Source: Oscillospiraceae bacterium (lineage in GTDB: Bacteria; Bacillota; Clostridia; Oscillospirales; Ruminococcaceae). Taken from it: 19,455 nucleotides of DNA. This document shows, piece by piece, positions 7,171 to 14,906 of the stretch. Within the stretch, counting starts at the first letter, position 1. Each line of letters starts with the position of its first letter. The notes below the pieces were generated by a model. The model was not told the origin of the DNA and did no database searches. It was given only the letters and a program-made list of their open reading frames with translations. The stretch lies in the NCBI GenBank assembly GCA_003516865.1, contig DPBR01000014.1, positions 1 to 19,455 of the forward strand, in the 5' to 3' direction. Both the position numbers and the translations under genes were made by a program.

Positions 7171-10100
7171 ATGAGCGAAGGCTATGAAACGGTTGAAAAG
7201 CTGCTCGGCGATTTCTTCGAGCGGAATACTGCCGGCGACAAGGACGGCGTGAAGGCTGTCGTCAGCGAAATTGACGGCAAAATCCGCTCCGGCGCGCTTG
7301 AAAGCGAACTGTTTAAGGACTATTTCAACAATATGTACGCGGGCCGCGGCGCTATAAATATGGCGGGACTTGCAAAGGATTATCCCCGCGAGTCCATTAT
7401 CCGCGAGCTTTTGCAGAACGTTTTCGGCTGCGATTACGACGAGCCGAATATCAAGGTGATGATTGAATTTCTCGACGAGGGTCAGGTTAAGCTCACCTAC
7501 AACGAAACAGGATTCAGACTTGAGCAGATGTTCTACTATCTTTCTGTCGGCAGAAACGACGGCGACAGAAAGCGCGAGGGCAGGTTCGGTCTTGGCGCAA
7601 AGAGCGTTTTCACGAACGTTGACTGGTTCAAAATGCGCTCGAATACCTATTCCCTCCGCGTTGTAAACGACGAGGGTACGCTCAAGGTGCGCGAACTTGA
7701 ACTCAACGGCAAGCAGTTTAACCACACCGAGATTATTTTCGCCCTCCCTGAGAACGAGCAGGCAGCCCTTCACGAAAACCTTGTGACGCTTACAAGCAAA
7801 AAGGGTTCGTATATCAATATGGTTGACCTTTGCTTCGCGTTTATCAGAAAGAAAAATCTGAAGTCCACGGACGAGGAAGAATGCGTTGACAGAGCGTTTA
7901 ACATCGCCGTCATCAACTACGGCAAGCCCGAAGTCGTCTACAAAATTCAGCATCATCAGCGTACTCCCGACGATATCCGCAAGGTTCGCTTCTCCGAAAA
8001 CGGAAAGAGCGTTGCGGATTTCATCAGCGCGGAATACGACGGCTTCACCTATCTCGTTCCTTACGCTATTTCCGGCGCAAAGGTCGAGGCGGGCAAGGTC
8101 CTTATGTCGAAGTATAACTATTTCTCGACTTTCGAGCTTACCGGCTTCGTAAAGGCGGAAAGCCCCGATTTCGTCGATGAAAAGCTTTCGGCATTTTTCG
8201 TGTCCGTGCCTAATAAGTATATTACGAACAACCGTTCGGGTATCAAATACGACTCGCTTGAAAAATGCGCGGAGAAAATCGAACACGGTATTCTTTCGGT
8301 TGCGGACGAATATAAGCGCCTGTTTGTGCTTGATATGCAGGAAAATCCGAATTTGCCCGGCTATTATATGCTCAGCCCCAAGCAGTACGTCTTTAAGTTC
8401 TTCTACAATTATGTGAATACAAGCACGATTGTTAAGGGTCTGCGTGAAAAGTTCGGAAACAGCGTTTCGGTTGTGTTTCCGGACGGCGGCGAGCCGGTTC
8501 TGTTTGAGAATATCCGCAAGAACGGCTTTTTCTCCGAGCGCGGAGGCGTTTCCAAGGAAGAACACGAGGACGGAAGCGCAAGAAAGGCTCTCGAACAGGA
8601 TATCGAGCAGATGAACAACTGGTACGGCAGGGACGTCAATCACGCGCTTCTTGCAAAGTACCGCTGGGACGTTCCCGGAACGGACGAGGGCGGCGAGGAG
8701 TACCTCTATAAGTTTTATAAGGACGGAAACGAGTTCCTTATGGCGTCCGACGGCGGAAAGAGAGTCAAGGACTATGAGCTTGGCGCAGGCTTCAAGAGCA
8801 TCATCAGCCTTAAACTCGACGACTGCATAAAGAACGGTATGGTCGAGGACGAGAACTCCCTCGCAGACGCGTTTGCCGTTATCGACGAGATGTTCGGAGA
8901 GAATTACAGAATTGCGATGAAGTACTTCCAGTTCGTAATTACTTCCGGTACGGCTCAAATTCAGTTTGAAATTTCCAAAATCAACATAAAGAACCTCAAA
9001 AAGGCTTGCGACGTCCTTGAAGCGCATGAGATGAGATTTGAAAATCACCAGATTTTCAATCAGGTCGTTACGCTTATGGTAAACTCTTTCACAATCGGAA
9101 AGGATACCGTAACGTTCCTCAAGGAAGTTAAGCGTCAGGGCGGCGAAATCAACCTCACGCTCGATATAAACAAGCGCTATCGCTTCTCCGTTTACGGAAA
9201 GCAGTTTATGATTCCCCCGAATGTTACAAATTCCGATTTGCTCGAAATTGTCGGCGATGTTTATTCGCTTATCGAGAGCGGATTGTTCAACAACCGCGTG
9301 TTCGACTTCGGCTATTCGACGGGAAGATTTACTTTCGATACCCAAGACATTATGTCCACGCTTCCGGAGTGCAAGTCGGCGGCTGCCGTTGAGCAGATGA
9401 TTGCTAAAATCTTTGTCTGCGACCTCGGTATAGACAAAATCGCGCTCCTCGACGCAAACAACAGACTGATGAAAATTGTCGGCACGGATACGCCCATTTC
9501 TCAGGCTGACAAGGACAAAACCGCAAAGTATATTATTCTCCGCGACGGTCTTTCAAAGGCGAAATATGCGGGATTTGTCGAGTTTTTGCTTACCGGAGAG
9601 AACAACAACCTGCTTCATAACCTCTACTCCGGAACGGAGGACCCGAACGTTATCCTCATCGACCAGATGCCCTACTACTTCAAACCCGTGCCTTCAATCA
9701 AGCGCAACGAGTTTGAGTTTATGCTCCGCGAAGTCAGGAGAATCGCTCCCTATGAGCGCCTTAACCCCAGAGCTTACGGCTATTATTTCGCGCGCGATAT
9801 CAACTCGAAGCTTTACGGCTACGGCGGAGTTTGCCCGTGCTGCGGATATCAGACGGGCGTTCTCAACAGCTTTGTTGTCAAGACAATCTCAATCGGGATT
9901 ATCGACAACGATAAGGAGAAGAAATTCAGATTTTCGCTCTATTTGTGCAGAAACGACGCGGCGGCTGTCGCGGGTTGGCTTATCGACGATGTTTCAATCG
10001 GCGGTATGAGCCCGTTTTTGTGGCTTGAGGAGGTTAAGGAAGTCGACGTTATCCCGCCCGAATTCCTCTATGTTCGTATAAAATACCGCAAGCAGGTAAG

Positions 10101-10434
10101 CTATGACGTCTGCGAACCCGACAAGAAGGGCAACACAATGCTCGAAACCGTTTACGACGGCGCTCCCGAAACCTTTGACGTCGTTCTCACGCCGATGATG
10201 GCTGCTAAGTGGTTCGAGGACAACACAAATCCGCGTCCCGCGGCTCCCGTTACTCCGAGTGAGAAAAAGCCCCAGCATAACCGTGCGGAAGCTCCGTTCG
10301 TTCAGCCGACTAATCCCGCTGACCGCAAGGACGCGCCGAACGTTCCCGATAAGCGTCCCAACAATCGCCCGAAAACCGAGCCTATGGTTGGCGAGGAGGA
10401 CGAAAACAAGGACTTAGGAGCGCTTGAAATGTGA
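7171..10434 (+). CDS. Large protein with N-terminal GHKL (Hsp90/MORC-like) ATPase domain
   Basis: A 1087-residue protein. The N-terminus has a GHKL ATP-binding fold: N-box SIIRELLQNVFG (75-86), with E79 and N83 matching the catalytic Glu and Mg-binding Asn of Hsp90; a G1-like YNETGFRLEQM (110-120); and a well-kept G2 EGRFGLGAKSVF (136-147). In G1 the adenine-contacting Asp is Glu (E112) and the second Gly is Arg (R116). Residues ~200-880 are a long mixed region with no repeat I can see. A cysteine knuckle CPCCG (888-892) with a later C926 could bind metal. The last ~70 residues are rich in Pro, Asn, Lys and Glu and look disordered. The ATG follows GAGGGG (7158-7163) by 7 nt. It is the second gene after the SNF2-like protein and the unit ends in a hairpin. 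GHKL plus helicase pairs are known from MORC/MutL-like conflict systems; this one has no methylase or nuclease beside it. Confidence 0.78.
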   Translation: MSEGYETVEKLLGDFFERNTAGDKDGVKAVVSEIDGKIRSGALESELFKDYFNNMYAGRGAINMAGLAKDYPRESIIRELLQNVFGCDYDEPNIKVMIEFLDEGQVKLTYNETGFRLEQMFYYLSVGRNDGDRKREGRFGLGAKSVFTNVDWFKMRSNTYSLRVVNDEGTLKVRELELNGKQFNHTEIIFALPENEQAALHENLVTLTSKKGSYINMVDLCFAFIRKKNLKSTDEEECVDRAFNIAVINYGKPEVVYKIQHHQRTPDDIRKVRFSENGKSVADFISAEYDGFTYLVPYAISGAKVEAGKVLMSKYNYFSTFELTGFVKAESPDFVDEKLSAFFVSVPNKYITNNRSGIKYDSLEKCAEKIEHGILSVADEYKRLFVLDMQENPNLPGYYMLSPKQYVFKFFYNYVNTSTIVKGLREKFGNSVSVVFPDGGEPVLFENIRKNGFFSERGGVSKEEHEDGSARKALEQDIEQMNNWYGRDVNHALLAKYRWDVPGTDEGGEEYLYKFYKDGNEFLMASDGGKRVKDYELGAGFKSIISLKLDDCIKNGMVEDENSLADAFAVIDEMFGENYRIAMKYFQFVITSGTAQIQFEISKINIKNLKKACDVLEAHEMRFENHQIFNQVVTLMVNSFTIGKDTVTFLKEVKRQGGEINLTLDINKRYRFSVYGKQFMIPPNVTNSDLLEIVGDVYSLIESGLFNNRVFDFGYSTGRFTFDTQDIMSTLPECKSAAAVEQMIAKIFVCDLGIDKIALLDANNRLMKIVGTDTPISQADKDKTAKYIILRDGLSKAKYAGFVEFLLTGENNNLLHNLYSGTEDPNVILIDQMPYYFKPVPSIKRNEFEFMLREVRRIAPYERLNPRAYGYYFARDINSKLYGYGGVCPCCGYQTGVLNSFVVKTISIGIIDNDKEKKFRFSLYLCRNDAAAVAGWLIDDVSIGGMSPFLWLEEVKEVDVIPPEFLYVRIKYRKQVSYDVCEPDKKGNTMLETVYDGAPETFDVVLTPMMAAKWFEDNTNPRPAAPVTPSEKKPQHNRAEAPFVQPTNPADRKDAPNVPDKRPNNRPKTEPMVGEEDENKDLGALEM

Positions 10435-10486
10435 TTTTGCATTTCAAATCGGCGTTTAGAGATTTCCGTAATATTCAGCAATCAAG

Positions 10487-10520
10487 ACCCGCCGTTTGGT
10501 CAAGCGGCGGGTTAAGTTTT
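10487..10520 (+). terminator. Rho-independent terminator after the GHKL gene
   Basis: ACCCGCCG (10487-10494) pairs perfectly with CGGCGGGT (10505-10512), and the stem can extend by TTT/AAG to a GGTC loop. The T tract is short and interrupted (TAAGTTTT). It separates the SNF2-like/GHKL operon from rnf. Confidence 0.75.
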
Positions 10521-10571
10521 GAAAAAACAAGGCTTTTATGAGTTTTTGTTCCGCTCGTCAGACCGATTTCG

Positions 10572-10585
10572 GCAGTTTAAACTGC
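10572..10585. promoter_or_regulatory. 14-bp perfect palindrome upstream of rnfC
   Basis: GCAGTTTAAACTGC is a perfect palindrome about 85 bp before the rnfC start, inside the only sizeable gap upstream of the operon. It lies upstream of the weak candidate promoter. It does not match the usual Rex site (TTGTTAAN4TTAACAA). It is a candidate operator with unknown regulator. Confidence 0.4.
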
Positions 10586-10618
10586 GTTTCGGCTAATTTT
10601 GCGGAATTTATAAGACGT

Positions 10619-10647
10619 TTGTCTGCGGCATTGTACATCTGTTAAAT
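10619..10647 (+). promoter_or_regulatory. Weak candidate promoter for the rnf operon
   Basis: TTGTCT (10619-10624), 17-nt spacer, TTAAAT (10642-10647): 4/6 matches at each box. It would put the start site about 15 nt before the rnfC start codon, close to the AAAGGA ribosome site (10654-10659), so the leader would be very short. Another promoter further upstream is possible. Confidence 0.25.
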
Positions 10648-10669
10648 TAAGTGAAAGGAATGGTGAATT

Positions 10670-11968
10670 TTGTCAAAGCTGCATTCTGTCAGACTTCCGC
10701 ATTTCAGCGCGTCGTCCGAGCAGTCAACGAGAAAAATTCCCGCGCCCGAAGTTGTCGCCATAAGTATGGCGCAGCATATCGGCGCACCATGCGAACCTTG
10801 CGTCGCTGTCGGCGATAAGGTTAAAATGGGTCAGAAAATCGGCGACAGCGAGGCGTTTATGTCGGCGCCCGTTCACGCTTCGGTAAGCGGCGTCGTTAAG
10901 GAAATTCGCGATGTTATGAACGTTTTCGGGCGTTTGTGCAAGACGGTTGTTATCGAAAACGACAACAAAAACGAGATGTTCGAGGAGCTTGAACCCCCGA
11001 AAATCGACTCGCGCGAGGATTTCATCAAGGCGGTTCGCGAGAGCGGCGCAGTAGGTCTTGGAGGCGCGGGATTTCCCACGCACGTCAAGCTCGCCTATAA
11101 CCGCGATAAGGTGAAAATCGAATATCTTCTCCTGAACGGCGCGGAGTGCGAACCGTATATCACAAGCGATTACCGCGAACTTATGGAAAATTCAGACAAC
11201 GTTCTTGCGGGAATCGACCTCATTATGAAAAAACTCGAAATCCCCAAGGCGATTATCGGTATCGAGGAGGATAAGCTCGCCGCAATCGACAAACTCACGA
11301 AGCTTTGCGTACGCTATCCGAACATTTCCGTGCAGAAGCTTCCCGGCGCGTATCCTCAGGGCGCTGAAAAAGTGCTTGTTCATTCGCTTACGGGGCGCGT
11401 TGTCGAGGAGGGAAAGCTCCCTTCGGACGTCGGCTGTATCGTTATGAACGTGTCTACGGCGGGATTTATCTACGGCTACATAAAAACGGGCGTTCCGCTT
11501 ATTCGCCGCAGAATTACAATCGACGGCAATATCGTGAATAATCCCGCGAATTTCTTCATTCCCGTGGGAACGCTGCTTCACAGCATCGTCGGCTTTGCAG
11601 ATGTTAGAAAACAGCCCGACAGAATTGTTCTCGGCGGTCCGATGATGGGTTCGTGCGCGTTCGACCCCGATACCCCTCTCGGCAAGACAAACAACGCCGT
11701 GCTTCTTTTCGGAGATACAGCGGCGGTTCAGCCCACGGCTTGTATTCGCTGCGGAAGATGCGTGAGAGCGTGCGCTGCGGGTCTTATGCCGACCGAGCTT
11801 GAGCAGGCGTTTGACGCGCGCGACGTCAAGGAGCTTCAGCGGCTTAAAGTAAATCTTTGTATGAACTGCGGAGCGTGCAGCTTTGTCTGTCCCGCGAAGA
11901 GAAATCTCGCTGAGAAAAATCAGCTCGCAAAGGATTTCCTTCGCGCGGCGACCGCTCCGAAGAAGTGA
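10670..11968 (+). CDS. rnfC: Rnf complex subunit C (NADH-facing iron-sulfur protein)
   Basis: Peripheral subunit of the membrane-bound ferredoxin:NAD+ oxidoreductase, carrying the NAD(H)- and FMN-handling site on the cytoplasmic face. The 432-residue protein opens with a biotinyl-lipoyl-like region (VSGVVKEI, ~72-79), then the nucleotide-binding segment AVGLGGAGFPTHVKL (127-141), the NGAECEPY motif (156-163), the SLBB-type region, and two [4Fe-4S] ferredoxin sites: C358, C361, C364, C368 and C397, C400, C403, C407. The TTG start is the first possible codon after an in-frame TGA at 10664, with AAAGGA 10 nt upstream. First gene of rnfCDGEAB, the clostridial order; rnfD follows after 10 nt. The proteobacterial-style Ala/Lys-rich C-terminal extension is absent. 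Confidence 0.97.
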   Translation: MSKLHSVRLPHFSASSEQSTRKIPAPEVVAISMAQHIGAPCEPCVAVGDKVKMGQKIGDSEAFMSAPVHASVSGVVKEIRDVMNVFGRLCKTVVIENDNKNEMFEELEPPKIDSREDFIKAVRESGAVGLGGAGFPTHVKLAYNRDKVKIEYLLLNGAECEPYITSDYRELMENSDNVLAGIDLIMKKLEIPKAIIGIEEDKLAAIDKLTKLCVRYPNISVQKLPGAYPQGAEKVLVHSLTGRVVEEGKLPSDVGCIVMNVSTAGFIYGYIKTGVPLIRRRITIDGNIVNNPANFFIPVGTLLHSIVGFADVRKQPDRIVLGGPMMGSCAFDPDTPLGKTNNAVLLFGDTAAVQPTACIRCGRCVRACAAGLMPTELEQAFDARDVKELQRLKVNLCMNCGACSFVCPAKRNLAEKNQLAKDFLRAATAPKK

Positions 11969-11978
11969 GGTGGACGTG

Positions 11979-12950
11979 ATGAATAAATTGTTTGTTGAGG
12001 CGTCGCCTCATATTCGCAGCTCACGCACAACCAAAAATATTATGCTTGACGTTATCATCGCGCTTTGCCCCGCGCTTATCGCAAGCATTGTGCTTTTCGG
12101 CTATAAGGCTGCTGTTCTGACGGCGGTCTGCGCGGCAAGCTGTGTGCTTTTCGAGTTTTTGTTCAACAAAATCGTCAAAAAGCCTGGAACCGTTTCCGAT
12201 TTATCGGCGATTGTAACCGGTATGCTGCTTTCGTTCAATCTGCCCGTTGATTTGCCGATTTATATGGCGGTTATCGGCTGTTTTGTCGCTATCGTTATCG
12301 TAAAATGCCTGTTCGGCGGTATCGGACAGAACTTCGCAAACCCCGCGATTACCGCGAGAATTGTGCTTATGCTCTCGTTTACCGCGGCTATGACGACATG
12401 GACGGAGCCGCTTGCATGGCTTAACGGCAGCACGGACGCGATGACTTCCGCAACGCCGCTCGGCGCTATTTCTTCGGGCGAAGGCGCGCTTCCTTCGCTT
12501 ATGGATATGCTTCTCGGCGTTCGCGGCGGCTGTCTTGGCGAAACCTGCACGGCGGCGCTGCTTCTCGGAGGGCTTTACCTCATTTTCCGAGGCATTATCA
12601 GACCGCTCACGCCGATTTGCTTTATCGGAACGGTTGCGGTTTTGTCGTTCTTCAGCGGCGGTTTTGACCTCAATTACGTCGCTTATCAGGTTATGGGCGG
12701 CGGTCTTGTTCTCGGCGCGTTCTTTATGGCGACCGACTACTCCACAACTCCGATGACCGATAAGGGCAAGATTATCTTCGCGGTTGGCTGCGGGCTTATC
12801 ACGTTCCTTATCAGACAGTTTGCGAATTACCCGGAGGGCGTTTCGTTCTCAATCCTTGTGATGAACTGCCTTACGCCGCTTATCGACAGATTTACCGCGG
12901 CGAAGCCCTTTGGCGGAATTAAACCGAAAAAGGAGGGCAAAGCGGAATGA
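11979..12950 (+). CDS. rnfD: Rnf complex subunit D (flavinylated membrane subunit)
   Basis: Multi-pass membrane subunit of Rnf, homologous to NqrB, with a covalently bound FMN and a role in the ion pathway. The 323-residue product starts MNKLFVEASPHIRSSRTTKN, the usual RnfD opening, followed by about nine hydrophobic segments. The flavinylation motif is DAMTSATPLGA (153-163). T159 is the expected FMN-linked Thr, and an ApbE flavin transferase would have to be encoded elsewhere. The ATG at 11979 is preferred because GAGGTGG (11967-11973), overlapping the rnfC stop, lies just upstream. The open frame extends further 5' only inside rnfC. The stop overlaps the rnfG start (ATGA, 4 nt). Confidence 0.97.
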   Translation: MNKLFVEASPHIRSSRTTKNIMLDVIIALCPALIASIVLFGYKAAVLTAVCAASCVLFEFLFNKIVKKPGTVSDLSAIVTGMLLSFNLPVDLPIYMAVIGCFVAIVIVKCLFGGIGQNFANPAITARIVLMLSFTAAMTTWTEPLAWLNGSTDAMTSATPLGAISSGEGALPSLMDMLLGVRGGCLGETCTAALLLGGLYLIFRGIIRPLTPICFIGTVAVLSFFSGGFDLNYVAYQVMGGGLVLGAFFMATDYSTTPMTDKGKIIFAVGCGLITFLIRQFANYPEGVSFSILVMNCLTPLIDRFTAAKPFGGIKPKKEGKAE

Positions 12951-13543
12951 ACCAGAAAATCAAGCCTATCCTTATTCCCGCAATTATTATCGCGATTATC
13001 TCGGCGCTTGTCATTATCGTGTACAATATGACCTATATCGATACGTCGACCGTTGTCACCGACAAGCAGCTTGCCGCTGTTACGCAGATTTACGGCGAGG
13101 GAGAATACTCGGTTGTTCCCGTAAAGGATTATCCGGACGCGATTGTCGATATTGACAAGGACGGGAACAGAACCTGCAATATTTCGGGACTTACAAAGGT
13201 TATCAGAAAGAGCGACGGTTCGCTTGCTTTTGACTGCGTTGTCAAGGGGTATAAGAGCGGATTTGACATTATGGTCGGCGTTAAGGACGGAGCGGTTTTT
13301 GGAGTCGCGATTGTGTCTGTCGGCGAGGAAACCCCCGGTCTTGGCACGAACACAGACAACCCCGACTGGCTCGCAAACTTTAAGAATAAAACAGGCGAGG
13401 TTACTATCGTCAAAAACAAGCCTAATCCCGCCGACAACGAGGTAAACGCCGTAACTTCCGCGACTTTCTCGTCAAAGGGCGTGGCAAAGGCGGTTAATAT
13501 TGCGCTCGGCGCTTACAACGCGTTTGGAGGTGATTTCAAGTGA
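12947..13543 (+). CDS. rnfG: Rnf complex subunit G (flavinylated, extracytoplasmic)
   Basis: Rnf subunit homologous to NqrC: one N-terminal membrane helix (residues ~7-27, rich in Ile/Leu/Ala) anchors an extracytoplasmic FMN_bind domain. The FMN is attached through a phosphoester to the last Thr of NAVTSATFSSKGV (167-179), so T173. Also typical is SVGEETPGLGTN (124-135). Length 198 residues, normal for the family. Translationally coupled on both sides: its ATG overlaps the rnfD TGA, and its TGA overlaps the rnfE GTG. Confidence 0.97.
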   Translation: MNQKIKPILIPAIIIAIISALVIIVYNMTYIDTSTVVTDKQLAAVTQIYGEGEYSVVPVKDYPDAIVDIDKDGNRTCNISGLTKVIRKSDGSLAFDCVVKGYKSGFDIMVGVKDGAVFGVAIVSVGEETPGLGTNTDNPDWLANFKNKTGEVTIVKNKPNPADNEVNAVTSATFSSKGVAKAVNIALGAYNAFGGDFK

Positions 13544-14289
13544 GCTATATGAAGGAATTTACAAAGGGTCTTGTCAAAGAGAACCCCACGCTTGTGTCGC
13601 TGCTTGGAATGTGCCCGACGCTCGCGATTACGACAATGGCGTTCAACGCGATAGGAATGGGCGTTGCGGCGACTTTCGTTCTCGTCTGTTCAAACGTCGT
13701 TATTTCGCTCCTCAAGAACATTATCCCGAAATCCGTCCGACTTCCTTGCTACATAGTCGTTATCGCGGGATTTGTTACGCTTATTCAGCTTCTTTTGCAG
13801 GCGTATGTTCCGCCCGTTTACGACGCGCTTGGAATTTATCTGCCGCTTATCACCGTTAACTGCATTATCCTCGGCAGAGCCGAGATGTTCGCTTCCAAAA
13901 ACAACGTCGGCGCTTCCGCTTTAGACGGTCTGGGAATGGGCGTCGGATTTACGCTCGCGCTGTTCGTTATGGGCTCGATACGCGAAATTCTGGGTTCGGG
14001 AACATGGTTTGCGGGAACAGATTTCGCAATCACAATCTGCCCCGATTTTATCCAGCCGATGACGCTTTTCGTGCTTCCCGCAGGCGGATTTTTCGTGCTG
14101 GGCTGCGTAATCGCCCTCGTAAACAAGATTTCTCACCGCAAGCCGCCCGAGGCCACAGGCTGCGCCGCCTGCCCGAACAAGAGTTCCTGCATAAGCGCTT
14201 GCGCGGATAATTCCGGCGAAAGCGGCGAAAAGGGCGTTATCAAGGCAAATGTCGAAAAGCCCGCTGAAAAGAAAGGGGAGGATAATTAA
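13540..14289 (+). CDS. rnfE: Rnf complex subunit E, with Cys-rich C-terminal tail
   Basis: Integral membrane subunit, homologous to NqrD, with about six hydrophobic helices. With RnfA it forms the inverted pair that holds a membrane [2Fe-2S] cluster. C25 (GMCPTLAI) and C108 (TVNCIILGR) are the expected ligands from this side. The GTG start overlaps the rnfG stop and lies 9 nt after GGAGG (13526-13530); the ATG nine bases later is too far away. The core ends near residue 200, and a ~50-residue soluble tail follows. That tail carries C208, C211, C217 and C221 (CAACPNKSSCISAC) and then a charged Glu/Lys-rich end. The four Cys could bind a metal or cluster (inference). The stop overlaps the rnfA start by one base. 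Confidence 0.97.
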   Translation: MSYMKEFTKGLVKENPTLVSLLGMCPTLAITTMAFNAIGMGVAATFVLVCSNVVISLLKNIIPKSVRLPCYIVVIAGFVTLIQLLLQAYVPPVYDALGIYLPLITVNCIILGRAEMFASKNNVGASALDGLGMGVGFTLALFVMGSIREILGSGTWFAGTDFAITICPDFIQPMTLFVLPAGGFFVLGCVIALVNKISHRKPPEATGCAACPNKSSCISACADNSGESGEKGVIKANVEKPAEKKGEDN

Positions 14290-14894
14290 TGGAGCTTGCT
14301 AAAAGTATGATGATTATTCTCCTGACGGGAATACTCACGGATAACTTCGTTCTCTCGAAATTTATGGGTATCTGCCCGTTCCTCGGAGTATCGAAAACAA
14401 CCTCCGGTTCGCTCGGAATGGGCTGCGCGGTTACTGCGGTTATGGTTATCGCAACGGCTGTAACTTGGCCGCTTTACTACTTCTTCCTCGTTCCAATGGG
14501 GCTTACCTACCTCAACACGATTTTGTTCATTATGATAATCGCGGTTTTGGTTCAGCTCATTGAAATGGTGCTAAAGAAGTACATTCCCGCGCTTTACAAG
14601 TCGCTTGGCGTTTATCTCCCGCTTATCACAACAAACTGCGCGGTTCTCGGCGTTACGCTTCTGAACCTCGACAACGGCTACAATTTCCTTGAAAGCATTG
14701 TCTGCGCGCTCGGCGGCGGTCTTGGATTTATGATTGCTATGCTGATTTTCTCAGGCGTTCGCGGCAGACTTGAACGCTGCAACGTCCCGAAAGCGTTTAC
14801 CGGAATGCCGATAACGCTTGTCGCTGCGTCAATCGTTTCGCTGTCCTTTGTCGGATTCGGCGGGCTTGTCGACGGCATTTTCGGCGTTGCCTAA
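14289..14894 (+). CDS. rnfA: Rnf complex subunit A
   Basis: Integral membrane subunit, homologous to NqrE, that pairs with RnfE. The 201 residues contain about six hydrophobic helices. The signature DNFVLSKFMGICPFLGVSK (18-36) holds C29, and LPLITTNCAVLG (110-121) holds C117; these are the two cluster ligands expected from RnfA. The start codon shares a base with the rnfE stop (TAATG), after GGGGAGG. rnfB follows after 12 nt with its own strong site. Confidence 0.98.
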   Translation: MELAKSMMIILLTGILTDNFVLSKFMGICPFLGVSKTTSGSLGMGCAVTAVMVIATAVTWPLYYFFLVPMGLTYLNTILFIMIIAVLVQLIEMVLKKYIPALYKSLGVYLPLITTNCAVLGVTLLNLDNGYNFLESIVCALGGGLGFMIAMLIFSGVRGRLERCNVPKAFTGMPITLVAASIVSLSFVGFGGLVDGIFGVA

Positions 14895-14906
14895 AGGAGG
14901 GTCAAG

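Noticed and set aside
6817..9345. An 842-codon open frame on the minus strand across the SNF2-like and GHKL genes
   Set aside because: It is antisense to two proteins with clear motifs, has no ribosome site or promoter of its own, and its product is a Val/Leu/Arg-rich string without family motifs. Strong codon bias on the plus strand leaves this frame free of stops.
5146..10434. Naming the helicase/GHKL pair as a known defence system
   Set aside because: No methylase, nuclease, toxin or effector domain is visible beside it, and I cannot match both proteins to a named system, so the pair is left unnamed.
11883..11978. Longer rnfD product beginning inside rnfC
   Set aside because: The extra 32 codons overlap the last iron-sulfur site of rnfC and lack a ribosome site; the family starts at the ATG at 11979.
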